A stretch of DNA of 64,000 nucleotides from Megalonaias nervosa (GCA_016617855.1 JAECUM010006794.1:62001-126000); one strand, 5' to 3'; positions 49,952 to 59,889 are shown, numbered from the stretch's first letter. Notes: generated from the letters alone by a model not told the origin. A program made the numbers and translations.

Positions 49952-50215
49952 AAGGCTGAGATTTTTACCCGAAGAAGATAGTTTCAGGGATGGGTTTACC
50001 TACAATAACTTAATGTATGCTTTAGCCGGGCATATAGCGGAAGTTTTAACGGGCGATACCTGGGAGAACCTTATCATAACTAGACTGCTACTTCCTCTGG
50101 GAATGCTTGAAACGAAACCGATAAGTAGTCCCTTTGATCTCTTGCAAGAGAATTTTGCAAAGCCGTATTTCCTTGCTGAGAAAGGATTTCAGCCATCAAG
50201 CTTGGACATTTACAC
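49952..50215 (+). CDS. Serine beta-lactamase-like secreted protein, exon 3 (YxN motif)
   Basis: Spliced after TTTTATTTGCAG. It encodes LRFLPEEDSFRDGF, then TYNNLMYALAGHIAEVLTG with the YxN catalytic motif (Tyr-Asn-Asn), WENLI, RLLLPLGMLETK and a substrate-loop region. It ends at CAC|GTAAGT (50,215), again phase 2. With exons 1 and 2 it gives about 245 residues, roughly the first 60 percent of the family domain. The third motif (KTG- or HxG-like) and the C-terminal half must lie in further exons, none of which is in the window. From about 50.7 kb a viral element occupies the sequence. Confidence 0.85.
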
Positions 50216-50692
50216 GTAAGTGTTCTTGACACCATTTTGATTCTAATTTAAATATATGGCTCACATTTAATTTAGGCCAACATTTTCACCACGAATACAT
50301 CGTCCTCTAGTAATACATTTCTTCCTAATATCGTTTTAAAACACGAGCTGATTCAAGTGTGTAATACCTATCAAGATTTTAATATCCGAGTTGGCTGTGT
50401 TTTTAAAACTAAAGAAGCAGCAGGGAGGGCGAATCCTACAACCTTTTTTAGGAACTTTATTTTTGAAAAATAAAGCTTCCTACGGCGATGAAAATACAGA
50501 TGTCAATAACTCAAACCGAAGCTTCTAACCGACCGAGACTTCTCTGTTGGGTTAGCTTATTTTTGTTACTTTATGTTTTAAAACTTATGTTTTTGTTTTT
50601 TATGAGGTGTTTCTTTATGTACCCGCTCACTCATTATTTGTCGTCGCCCTCCCTGCTGAGTGTAGCTTAATTAAATCATTATTATATCAATA
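50216..50692 (+). other. Junction between host gene and right viral block, no gene assigned
   Basis: It begins as intron 3 of the host gene. A 60-codon hydrophobic frame (50,488-50,670) with two Leu/Phe-rich stretches may be chance or a small element gene. The exact element boundary is not visible. Confidence 0.35.
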
Positions 50693-51072
50693 ATGGAATC
50701 TCACACAGCTAAACGAGCTCGACAGCGACTAGAGGCAATTACGAAATATCTCCCCGTCCGTGATTCTGTCAAGCAGCAACTACAAGAGCGTCAGGAGTCT
50801 CAGGTGGAATTTACAGAGGGTACAGAACGGTTATTTAAACCAATTGTCGAACTAACAAAGAAAATTGTTAAAGCAACTGAGGCAACATAAAAAGCTCTTG
50901 AAACATTACCTGTTGATATTGCTGGCCGTCTCAACCTCCTCAACCACAACCTGAAGTTCGACCACGACCTCTGCCAAGAGCCAGAACCAACATCATAGAT
51001 AAATTCACACCTGAAGGTATTGCCGCTATCAGAAATCGAACCCAATTACTTGATATTGCCGCGTTTGGATAG
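50693..51072 (+). pseudogene. Coiled-coil protein opening the right element
   Basis: The ATG lies in ATATCAATAATGG. The helical, charged product MESHTAKRARQRLEAITKYL is followed by KQQLQERQESQ and a TERLFKPIVELTKKIVKATEAT segment, stopped by TAA at 50,888. Similar sequence continues in frame (KALETLPVDIAGRL) and then breaks. Probably the counterpart of the left coiled-coil gene at 6,974-7,560, judged by place and composition. Structural or scaffolding role is a guess. Confidence 0.45.
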
Positions 51073-51090
51073 TATAATAGAAATAATTAT

Positions 51091-51639
51091 GTGAAACCCG
51101 AACATGTTAAAAATATGAGACCTGCCGATTGGATTAAGGATGTATATCGCGTAGCTGTTGATATTCCGCAAATCAGAAATGAGGAGGATATTAATAATTT
51201 TGACATCTTTAACAATGCAGTACGCGAGTATATTGAACAAGTAAGACAAGAAGGAAAACAAAGAGAAGAAGGAATGAAGTCTAAACTTAATGAGGTTGAA
51301 CGAGCAAGAAAACAAAAAGAAAAAGAAGATTCGGAATATGAAGAAATTAGACGAAGGAGTGAATCACGTTCACCAAGTAAGAAAGAAACAACTGGAAGTG
51401 GTCTGAGCGATTGGGTCACTCATGGAAGTGGTCTTATTACGCGATGTCCCGATAACGTCCTTGCCGATGTTGAACGATTAGACATCCTCATTGGAGGAAA
51501 ACGAGCCGGTAATAATTCCCCAAAAATCATTAATGAAGTAGCTGATATTTGTCAGAGATTATTTACGGGCGGTGTCATAGATATTAATGTTTATCGGTCC
51601 CTCGTCGATGAAATCGCCGATGATTACCGCAGTGATTGA
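51091..51639 (+). CDS. Acidic/coiled-coil protein with NNSP motif (right copy)
   Basis: An open frame of 182 residues, though the true N-terminus may be the preceding broken piece. A helical KQREEGMKSKLNEVERARKQ region (about residues 50-90) and a Ser/Arg-rich linker (RRRSESRSPSKKE) lead to the conserved C-terminal domain GKRAGNNSPKIINEVADICQ followed by DINVYRSLVDEIADDY. That domain matches the decayed left protein at 6,650-6,944. It is upstream of the capsid genes in both blocks. No enzymatic motif. Function unknown. Confidence 0.55.
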   Translation: MKPEHVKNMRPADWIKDVYRVAVDIPQIRNEEDINNFDIFNNAVREYIEQVRQEGKQREEGMKSKLNEVERARKQKEKEDSEYEEIRRRSESRSPSKKETTGSGLSDWVTHGSGLITRCPDNVLADVERLDILIGGKRAGNNSPKIINEVADICQRLFTGGVIDINVYRSLVDEIADDYRSD

Positions 51640-51677
51640 TTAAGGGTATACAATTAGATCAGTGACAAGAAAATAAG

Positions 51678-51911
51678 ATGATCATACATAATGCTCACCG
51701 TGGACCGATCATGGTCAGGGTGATACATTCGCGATTACCAACATATAAAGCGTTCTACGGAGATGGATTCGATGATGTTGTTCAGAGTCTATTTAGAAGG
51801 GTAGCCCCAAAAGCAATACCATTTGTAAAGCAATTGGGGATGAAAGCTATTGATGTTGTTCTTGATAAAGGTATTGGTGTTGTTGGTGATTTTGCCGGTA
51901 AAGCATTCTAA
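51678..51911 (+). CDS. Small hydrophobic virion protein (right copy)
   Basis: 77 residues: a short N-terminus, then YGDGFDDVVQSLFRRVAPKA and IPFVKQLGMKAIDVVLDKGI, an amphipathic helix pair with Gly-rich end. Equivalent in place and character to the left protein at 5,418-5,801, immediately before the MCP. Likely packaged with the capsid, by analogy with small proteins in Polinton-like and adenovirus-like genomes. The frame is intact. Confidence 0.5.
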   Translation: MIIHNAHRGPIMVRVIHSRLPTYKAFYGDGFDDVVQSLFRRVAPKAIPFVKQLGMKAIDVVLDKGIGVVGDFAGKAF

Positions 51912-51972
51912 GCAATCAAGAATAGACTATCACCATTAGTACGACGAAAACCTCAGCCAGTAAAATTACCGT

Positions 51973-52159
51973 GCAAATGTTAGTAAGCTAATAAATCAGG
52001 CTGCGAATTAAAAAAAATAGCGGAGTTGGCCAAGCCTGCAAATGTTAGTGAAATATTAATTAGGCTGCGAATCAAAACTAGCGGAGTTGGCTATGCCTGC
52101 AAATGTAAGTAAAATAATAAATCAAGCTGCGAATCAAGAACTAGCGAGTTGGCTGGTGT
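51973..52159 (+). repeat. Three tandem copies of a roughly 61-65-bp unit upstream of the MCP
   Basis: Units start GCAAATG at 51,973, 52,038 and 52,099, each with AATAAAT/ATTAAT, GGCTGCGAAT and AGCGGAGTTGGC words. Found in the gap between the small virion gene and the MCP, where an upstream control region or a decayed coding repeat could lie. Confidence 0.75.
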
Positions 52160-52253
52160 AACCCTATCAGGAAATGAAAGAGAAAAAAAATATAGTTGCT
52201 AGTCTGATAGCAGGAAATGGTCTTCGTATTAGACGATAACAAATATAATAAAG

Positions 52254-53594
52254 ATGTTCAAACGTATATCAGATCCCGCATTCGACATGGACGCACCAGT
52301 TCTCAAAGATGAATCGGTACGTGATTATCAGTATTATTCTTATGACGCACGTGTACCTGACGAACGTGGAAGAATCGAATTACAAGTTCAGGATACAAGT
52401 AGATATTTCCTGCCCGTTGAGGCATTTATTGAGATCGAAGGTAGACTTTTGAAATTAGATAATACAGATTACGGAATTGGCGATCGAGTTGGTTTTGTTA
52501 ATAATGGCATCATGGCGTTATTTAAAAGTGCCACATACATGACTGATGGTCGGGAAATTGAGGTTTGTCATAACAACATCGACGTTGCCACAACGATGCT
52601 TGGCCTTGCAAGATACAGTGATGATTATTCGAGATCAGCTGGTCCATCAGTGATGTTTGCAAAGGATACAACTGATCATCCAGAAAATAGAAACGTAACA
52701 CTAAACGCAGCTGGGGACATAGTTGTATCAATGAATGAAAATTTCAACTTGGGATTCGCAACACGTCGATTAATGTTGAACGACGATAAAGAATTTTGAT
52801 GTGCAATTCCACTATCAAATATCTCTGGATTTTGTAGAAATGTTAGACAGGTCATTTTTGAGGCAAAACACACGATCGTGCTTGTGAGAAAAACTACCGA
52901 CGATGATACAATATGGCACGATGAAGGAGTTGACATAGCTGCAACCGCGACACTTCATGGAAAAGTAATACTGACAAAACTTTCTTTGTGGATGCCAACA
53001 ATGACTCCATCACTGACCGAAGAACAACGGATACTTTCTTTTATGGACTGCGGCGGCAAATCAACATTATCATGGTTGACGATGATCACAGATAGTGTTC
53101 AAAGTAGCATTAAGGGTTTATTCACATGGCAGATAGCATCACAGCAAGGTGTCTCTGTACTGCGACATATATTTATTGCTTTCCAAGATGCTGCACGAGT
53201 AAACGCACAGTTACGTAAAGTAATGATATTTGACAAACTTGGTGTTACTGAAGTTTCACTGAGGATAAATGAACATCAAGAACCAGCTGAAGATATATTA
53301 CTGAATTTTGAAAATAATCATGTTGCACGTGCATATCATCGTTTGATGACATTCATGACACGTGATCAAAATGTTGATACTGGTTTGCAAATATCTCAGC
53401 GGGATTTTACAACACTGTATCCGATCTATTATTTCTCACTGGAACACTTGGATTTGTTCAGACAATCAGTAGTTGATATACACTTTCGAGCTCGTGAAGC
53501 AAGAGGAGTAATTGCTAATTACATAGCAGTCTCTGTTATACTCTCAGATAAAACAATGTTGCTTGAAGGTGTTGGTGGACGAATTAGTCATTGA
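52254..53594 (+). pseudogene. Double-jelly-roll major capsid protein (right copy), one in-frame TGA
   Basis: From the ATG at 52,254 to the stop at 53,594 the whole gene lies in a single frame, broken only by TGA at 52,797-52,799. The predicted length is 446 codons. Landmarks: an N-terminal strand region ending DERGRIELQVQDTSRYFLP, FIEIEGRLLKLDN, NNGIMALFKSATY, TTMLGLARYSDDYSRS, then after the stop NISGFCRNVRQVIFEAKHTI, LTKLSLWMPTMTP, the YYFSLEHLDLF segment and VVDIHFRAREARG. These match, in order, MCP-like proteins of Polinton-like elements in invertebrates and the broken left copy. The single lesion makes this the best template in the window for structure prediction. The start is preceded by AAATATAATAAAG. 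Confidence 0.85.
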
Positions 53595-53638
53595 TGCCTC
53601 AGTCGAAAACATGTAATTAAATAGCGCATGATATTATA

Positions 53639-54174
53639 ATGTTATATCATCATGTTAGTGTCAGTCTGACTCCTGGTCAGATTAAAAAGCTACAATCAGC
53701 GTCAAAAAATAATTTCGGGAATAACAATATCACTGAAACGAGGACAGATCTCAGGTGGTCCAAATAAACTATTACTGACAGAACGTCAACTCAGGCACTT
53801 CAATGACGCCAAACGATCAAAAACCGGCGTACAACTTGATCTTTCTGCGAGTGCCGTTAGCAACATTGCCAAGACGGGTGGTATATTTGCGGGGATTCTC
53901 GCGGCGATCCCAGGATTAATTGCCGCAGCAACCTCCGAAGTCGCAAAAAGCGGCTGCACTCGGCGCCGTTGGAACCGCCGCTGAAATGGCATTAAAAAAA
54001 GCAACCGGGCAAGGATTTGCAGATAGAGCCAAAAAACTTGCTCTTCGAGCAGCTTTCCCCCTATTAGCAACAGCTGCAATGATAATGAAAAAGAGACAAT
54101 TACTCGAAGCAAGCGAGAGCGGACTTAGACTCCCGGGAACTTACGTTCGCCACGGAGGAAAATTTGGACCTTAA
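53639..54174 (+). pseudogene. LTxxQxxKL-repeat basic virion protein (right copy), frameshifted
   Basis: The ATG at 53,639 is in ATATTATAATG. The first unit SVSLTPGQIKKLQSASKN is followed, after frame changes, by LLLTERQLRHFNDAKRSKTG, an Ala/Ile-rich segment (GGIFAGILAAIPGLIAAA) and the C-terminal piece at 53,920-54,174 ending SGLRLPGTYVRHGGKFGP. Architecture and position match the left gene at 3,143-3,820. The basic N-terminal repeats plus a hydrophobic middle suggest a virion-internal protein. Function inferred. Confidence 0.55.
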
Positions 54175-54179
54175 AAAAA

Positions 54180-54626
54180 ACGATACAATTGAAAACAACC
54201 GCATCTAATTTTGATTTACTTGATGCTGCTAAGCGATTAAATATCAAAAACTTCAGAGGTGTTTTTATGCGTGATCAGTTACCAAAACAACCAAATAGTG
54301 TTGAGACCGGTATCATCAATCACGATGGAAGTTTTGGTCCAGGTACTCACTGGGTTGCATACGCGATTGATCCACGTGGAATTATTTATTTTGATTCGTA
54401 TGGACTGGCACCACCGAAGGAACTTTTAAAATATGTCAACACGGTACGAAGTACTGCGAACATTCCCGTATGGTATTCAACATTACCAACACTGACAATA
54501 ACTGATCTGCCATTATATGGCCGTGAAGTAATTGCTGTACTCGACGCTGTATCATCATCAACGATCCCGCCTCAAAAAGTCGTACACGAGTATACCACGT
54601 TCACCAACATTTTAAACAGGTCTTAG
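54180..54626 (+). pseudogene. Adenain-like protease with Tyr at the nucleophile position (right copy)
   Basis: One frame runs from an uncertain start near 54,180 to the stop at 54,626. It shows FDLLDAAKRLNIKNFRGVF, GPGTHWVAYAID with the catalytic His, YFDSYGLAPPKELLKYV, and the region where the nucleophile is expected: LPLYGREVIAVLDA. There a Tyr (TAT at about 54,533) stands where the left copy has Cys (SACGYYC). The frame is otherwise open, so the gene looks whole but should be catalytically dead, or the loss came after integration. No ATG is evident at the 5' end. Confidence 0.7.
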
Positions 54627-54636
54627 TGAATTTGCA

Positions 54637-55818
54637 ATGGTAGATATTTTCGGAAGATCTTCTCGCCTGAGTAAAACTCAGCAAGGTGACTTATCCAAAT
54701 ACGCAACACTTGATAATATCAAGGACGAGATAGTTAATCTTTTTCGTCCCGTAGATGTGAACCAAAATGAAGTTGTTTTTCAGGATCAACAAGGACGATT
54801 AAAACGAGTAATATCCAGTTGATAGATATTATTCTGCGAGTTCCAGATGCAACCAAAAATAACTTAGCGGTATTTAATAAAAACTGTAAAATTAAAAACT
54901 CAGAGGAATCAATCTTGACACTCATGGGAGAAATTACTGGACGTATCAGAAGAACTGGAGATATTATGTATGGCGATCTCAACCTGAGCAGACATACAAT
55001 TATCAATGTGAGAGAACCAAAATCAGACGATGGTGTGACAACAAAATGATATGTAGACAGCAACAACGCCACAATCAGAACCGAGGTCGATGATCGTTTA
55101 CTAACCACGGGTGATACAATGACTGGTTCTCTGAACATGTCCAATAATATAATTACTGGTCTTAGAGAACCAGAATTAAATGATGACGCTGCAACAAAAA
55201 CATATGTCGATGATAGCAACATTCCGACAATGATTCGCTGATGACAATCAATGATGGATTGGCCACATTTAGATCCGAATATACTACTCACGTACAAATG
55301 TTTTTGAATTTTCGTTAAAACACGAATAAAACAATTCATGAATTTTTGGGAAGTCCAGCTGTCGTCGACATTAAACTCTCTGACATAAATAAAAATATTA
55401 ATGAATTTTTTGGAAATCCAGCGGTTATCGACATTAAACTCTCCGAAATAAAAAAAATATTAATGAATTTTTTGGAAGTTCAGCAGACATCGACATTAAA
55501 CTCTCCGAAATAATTAAAATTACCGACAGTATAGTATATACATTAGCGTCTGGATCAGCATTGTGGGACCCAAACAATAATCTCATTAGCCATTGCGCTG
55601 AGGTTACCGGTATATACAGGTTTTCATTACTCGGCACTACAGTATTTGAAACAGAAATTATAGTAGTACTCATTAATTTACAGATATTTCCAGTTGGTAG
55701 ATCCTCTAGACCTGTATTAGTAGTACTGGATCAAGACGACTTGGCAGGTTTTTTTAATGTATCCCGAAAAACGAGAGCCCGATTTTATTTACTATTGGTG
55801 TCTCGAATTAGTCGCTAA
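54637..55818 (+). pseudogene. Fibre / attachment protein (right copy), with stops and a 21-residue repeat
   Basis: It starts MVDIFGRSSRLSKTQQGDLS. Then come phage-like repeats: RTGDIMYGDLNLSRHTIINV and, after an in-frame TGA (55,047-55,049), YVDSNN and TTGDTMTGSLNMSNNIITGL with ATKTYVDD. Near 55,338 the style changes to three copies of a unit with core EFFG.PA.IDIKLSEI (62-63 bases each), then a C-terminal region with SALWDPNNNLISHCAEVTGI ending at 55,818. The tip differs from the left fibre's discoidin-like domain. Frameshifts near 54,820, 55,240 and 55,455. Attachment role inferred from the shaft repeats. Confidence 0.65.
55338..55524 (+). repeat. Three tandem 62-63-bp coding repeats in the fibre gene
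   Basis: Units start ATGAATTTTT at 55,338, 55,401 and 55,463, each with CGACATTAAACTCTC. The 63-base unit encodes 21 residues, three heptads. One copy is a base short, which shifts the frame. Confidence 0.9.
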
Positions 55819-55842
55819 ACTACCACCTACCTAAATTATATA

Positions 55843-56354
55843 ATGAACCAATCAACTGACTTTGTTGCAGCGCAACGTTTCAGATATGAACAAGTGTGTT
55901 TATTACAGACCCAACTGAAAAATATTATTGACTAGTACACAGTAAAAATAAAAAAATACCGTAGACGTGTCGTTGTTACTGATATATTTGTTTATTCTGC
56001 ATCCGCGGTCTTTGCTGGAACAGCAACTATAATCGGATCATTATCAGAGTCGTACGTAATATCACCAGTAATAGGAGTTGGTATTACAATTGTAGCTGGG
56101 GTGTTGCTGGTATTCTTAACATAATAGCAAAAATATCTACGTGTGCGGCTGATAAAGTACACGAACATACAATATTGCTATCAGCGAAAATGCACGTACA
56201 CTCCAAATTATCATCGCTGATATCACCAGGGCTCAATGATGGAATAATATCAGATCAGGAATTCGCAGAAATGATTAAGGTTTACCACGACACCTCGGGT
56301 TTGGCAACTGGGAATCAAAACCCACCATCTCCGACAAAGACAGAGTCACCTTAA
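55843..56354 (+). pseudogene. Two-segment membrane protein (right copy)
   Basis: The ATG is in TTATATAATG. The N-terminus MNQSTDFVAAQRFRYEQVCL leads to a basic patch (KIKKYRRR) and two hydrophobic segments, FVYSASAVFAGTATIIG and VIGVGITIVAGVLLVF, then stops (TAA/TAG near 56,121) and a broken hydrophilic tail ending at the TAA at 56,354. The layout parallels the left gene at 10,656-11,144. It follows the fibre gene at once. Probably an envelope or inner-membrane component. Not proven. Confidence 0.5.
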
Positions 56355-56371
56355 TTTAAATCAGGAAGTAA

Positions 56372-57834
56372 ATGATAATAATGTCATCAAACGATCAAAG
56401 ATCGTTACAGTTACTACAACAAATCATCACTAATACATCACCACCAACAACTACGACGATATCAGCGAGCTCAACTAATCCTGAATTCGACGTTATCTTT
56501 CTAACGTCAATTCCAGCCAAGGAAATATCATTAGCACAATTGCAAGAATATTACAGCTGGCCAAATATTAGATCAAAATCATTCGGTGGGTTACCCGCAA
56601 ATAACTCGTTAGTGTTTTCGTATAAAAATAAACCCGATGGAACTCCAGATTGGCAGATTGTCGGTATTCCTACGGGCAATTATCAAATAGAACAGATCAA
56701 TAGTGAATTCCAACGCAGAATTAAATCTATCACAGGAAAAGAATCCAAAATCGCTATTACGTTCATGAACCAACATTATCAGCTGCGATAGAAATACCAA
56801 CACCCGACTACGCCGTAGATATATATCAATCATCGATCAGAATTGTGTTAGGATGGCCAGAAATTCCACCGACATATGAAGGTCCACCAGAACCTAAACG
56901 AGTTGATTTCACCACAGACAATAAAGTGTACTGGGAAAACATTCCTGATAACGAAATATGTACATCAATACCAAAATTCAAATTAGGATTTGAAATCACC
57001 AAACCTCAGCAGGAGGAAAGAAGAAGATCTGGTACCTTGGTATGGAATCATGGAAGATATTCTTTTTCAAAATCTGATTTTGAAAATCATTTCGAAATCA
57101 TTAATACTGAGCACAAACGAATGAGTGACAAACTACGCCAGTCATTCACCCGATACATTAACGAGTATCCCCCGTTAGCGATTATCTGAAGGGCGAAATC
57201 ATCAAGCAAATAGAACACCTAAATAAATTACCATCGGATTTCGAGAAATATCATCGGAAAATTATACGGGCGGTGATTGAAAGCGGAGACGATGTTAAAA
57301 TCAAAAGTATAACGGCTAAAGAAATATTCTTGAACAGTCATTTAATAACAGAGGCAGGTCTTCCAACATTTAAATATCCGGAATTCAACGCCGATGAACC
57401 GAAAAAAACAACTCTGAAAGAAATCACCGACGATTACTTTCCAAAGATCGTAGACGCGTCTGTAAAAATATCCCCACCGGCAAACATCCTCAAGCATAAA
57501 AACGATCCAGACTGCGGTGGTCGTCATGTATTACCAGGTGTTGTCGCGATCACATCAACGATCGCAGTTAATTTGGTGTGTGATGCTATTGATGGAAGTT
57601 ATCAAGTAGATACTGAAAAAATCCTCGCAGGCACAACAAGGATATATCTTATATTCATTTACCCCTGAAGTACCTCCTGGATTCTTAATTGTGTCGGTGC
57701 CCGTTAATCCGGTTTATCTGTGATGTCATAATCCGCTATTATCATGGATACATTTTAGACTTACCGACCAAACCGGACACTTACTTGATTTGAGGAATGA
57801 AGGTTTAGCAATAAGTTTGTATGTGAGATCGTAG
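56372..57834 (+). pseudogene. Minor capsid protein with a large internal insertion (right copy)
   Basis: The start is in AATGATAATAATG. The first piece has LQEYYSWPNIRSKSFGGLP and DWQIVGIPTGNYQIEQIN. After a shift near 56,790 comes SIRIVLGW. Then follows roughly 200 residues not seen in the left copy (about 56,870-57,510, with KLGFEITKPQQEERRRSG and KYHRKIIRAVIESGD). The shared C-terminal part resumes with RHVLPG, NLVCDAIDGSY, an in-frame TGA at 57,721, and RLTDQTGHLLDLRNEG, ending at 57,834. Part of the insert is charged and likely helical. A penton-like single jelly-roll identity is a guess. Frame changes at about 56,790 and 57,190 and near 57,660. Confidence 0.5.
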
Positions 57835-57874
57835 ATCTTCGCGTTCGTAGCTACCTTTTTGTTGGAATAAAACA

Positions 57875-58640
57875 TTAATCTGAATCTGAATCAGAATAAG
57901 AATAAATATTATAATCTGAATCTGAATAAGATTCAGAATAAATATTATAATCAGAATCAGAATCAGAATAAGCATAAATATTATAATCTGAATCTGGGTC
58001 AGAATCGGAATAAATATTATAATATGAATCTGAATCAGAATTAAAGATAAATATTACAATCTCAATCTGAATCAGAATCAGAGTAAATATTGTATTATAA
58101 TCTGAATAAATCGGAATCAGAATAAATATTATATTATATTCTGAATCTGAATCTGAATCTGAATAAATATTATGTTATAATCTGAATAAATAGAATCAGA
58201 ATAAATATTAAAATCTGAATCTGATTCAGAATAAAAATAAATATTAAAATCTGAATCTGAATCAGAACAAAAATAAATATTATAACATGAATCTGAATCA
58301 GAATGAGAATAAATATTATAACATGAATCTGAATCAGAATAAAAGATAAATATTATAACATGAATCTGAATCAGAATAAAAATAAATATTATAACATGAA
58401 TCTGAATCAGAATAAAAGATAAATATTATAATATGAATCTGAATCAGAATAAAAATAAATATTATAACATGAATCTGAATCAGAATAAAAGATAAATATT
58501 GTAACATGAATCTGAATCAAAATGAGAATAAATATTATAACATGAATCTTAATCAGAATAAAAGATAAATATTATAACATGAATCTGAATCAGAATAAAA
58601 ATAAATATTATAACATGAATCTGAATCAGAATAAATACAC
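57875..58640. repeat. AT-rich minisatellite, 36-37-bp units with GAATCTGAATCAGAAT core
   Basis: More than fifteen units built from AACATGAATCTGAATCAG plus AATAAAAGATAAATATTAT, becoming more regular toward the right. It fills the space between the 3' ends of the minor capsid gene (+) and the small gene at 58,803 (-). The units carry stops in all frames and do not code. Confidence 0.9.
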
Positions 58641-58802
58641 CTTTCACTTTTATAATCCCTCTTGATTTTCGTCAGTGACTTTACAATCGTACATAATTTT
58701 TTGCATCTGTCGCACACGTGAACTTATAATCTTTTTTGTTTCGCATTCACGTTATAGTTCTGATCTAACTTTCTCAATCGCGTTTGCGAGTCAAACAAAT
58801 TT

Positions 58803-59012
58803 TCAAATATCCTCATTATCGACATAAATCAGAGATTGTCTTACGGCCTCTTGAAGTAACTTAATAATTCTATTTCCAGCTGCTAATGTATATCTCCCAT
58901 CATATTTCCGTTCCTGTTGCGCTTCAAAATCATTTGTGGTTTTATCAGGATCCAATTGTTCAGATAATTCTATATCATCAGAAATACTTGCATTAATATT
59001 TTCAGAATTCAT
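58803..59012 (-). CDS. Small acidic protein between two minisatellites
   Basis: A 69-aa frame whose ATG lies in TTATATAATGAATTC, the recurring start context of the blocks. The N-terminus is acidic (NINASISDDIELSEQLDPD). The middle is ERKYDGRYTLAAGNRIIKLL, followed by an amphipathic helix. The frame is intact, though repeats flank both sides. Unlike the arrays, its sequence is complex, so it is likely a real gene. No family recognised. Confidence 0.45.
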   Translation of the reverse strand: MNSENINASISDDIELSEQLDPDKTTNDFEAQQERKYDGRYTLAAGNRIIKLLQEAVRQSLIYVDNEDI

Positions 59013-59034
59013 TATATAATAAATATTTGTTTAA

Positions 59035-59395
59035 AAAAAAAATCAGAATCAGAAAAAATATTTCTGAATCAGAATCAGAATCAGAATAAAATTATTTCTG
59101 AATAAATCTGAATCTGAATCAGAATTAGAATTAAAGTAAAAATAAATCTGAATCAGAATCAGAATCAGAAGCGGGGGGTGACTTCCTCAATCAGAATAAT
59201 AATATTTGTGAATAAATCTGAATCAGAATCAGAATCCGAATAAAAATAAAAATAAATCTGAATCAGAATCAGAATCAGAATAAAAATATGAAAATAAAAA
59301 TAAATCTGATTCAGAATCAGAAAGAGAATGAAAATAAAAATAAATCGGAATCAGAATAAAAATATAAATATAAATATAAAAATAAATCTGAAATA
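59035..59395. repeat. Second minisatellite, roughly 21-bp units (AATAAATCTGAATCAGAATC)
   Basis: Shares the GAATCAGAAT/GAATCTGAAT core with the first array but has a different spacer (AAAAATAAATCT). It lies just upstream of the small minus-strand gene, with one GC-rich interruption at about 59,171-59,180. Confidence 0.85.
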
Positions 59396-59592
59396 TTATT
59401 ATCACGGGGTCCTTTCATTTATTCATTTGCCAGTATTTGCCGTTCCATGAAGGGTCCCTTCATTGATGCCTTTTTTATGGCTTATATGGGGCACTCTTCA
59501 AGATTTTCTTTCTGGCGACATTCTTTCTGAATGTCCTTGTGTGGGGTAGCCTTCAGTGAGATTGAGAGCAACATCACGCTACTGTTTATTTT

Positions 59593-59723
59593 GGGGGCTC
59601 CAGTTTCAATTTCATGTACACCTCCAATAACACACCCCGGGGTGAATGAAAAAAGCATTCACCACGTGTTCAACGTGGTGAGGATGTGTACATGAAACCG
59701 GTTTTGGCTGGAGCCCCCACTTA
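59593..59723. repeat. Imperfect inverted repeat (hairpin), about 131 bp
   Basis: Outer arms GGGGGCTCCAG / CTGGAGCCCCC and inner arms TTTCATGTACAC / GTGTACATGAAA pair across a 60-base centre that itself contains ACCACGTGTTCAACGTGGT. It could be a MITE-like element or a structured control site. Confidence 0.75.
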
Positions 59724-59764
59724 TTATGAAAAACTGCGAAATATTCGTCACAGTCGACAATGTG

Positions 59765-59837
59765 TCAGTCACGGGTTTGGAACACTAGACCTCTAGTATG
59801 AGAATCCGCCACTTTAGCACTGCGCCACGGACCCATC
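59765..59837 (-). repeat. tRNA-like sequence (SINE head or tRNA pseudogene)
   Basis: The minus strand reads GGTCCGTGGCGCAGTGC (A-box region) and GTGTTCCAAACCCGTGAC (B-box with one mismatch), with about 73 bases overall. The acceptor stem does not close well, so it is probably not functional. Confidence 0.45.
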
Positions 59838-59889
59838 CTTACAAATATATGTTTCAGAAATTATTATGCTGTTACCTCTCCTGGATAAA

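Noticed and set aside
54734..55339. A 201-codon minus-strand open frame, one of the longest in the window
   Set aside because: Antisense to the fibre gene with its TGDTMTGSLNM repeats. The length is a by-product of the repeats.
57875..59395. Regularly spaced repeats that might suggest a CRISPR array
   Set aside because: Units are contiguous tandem repeats with no unique spacers, in a eukaryotic context without cas genes.
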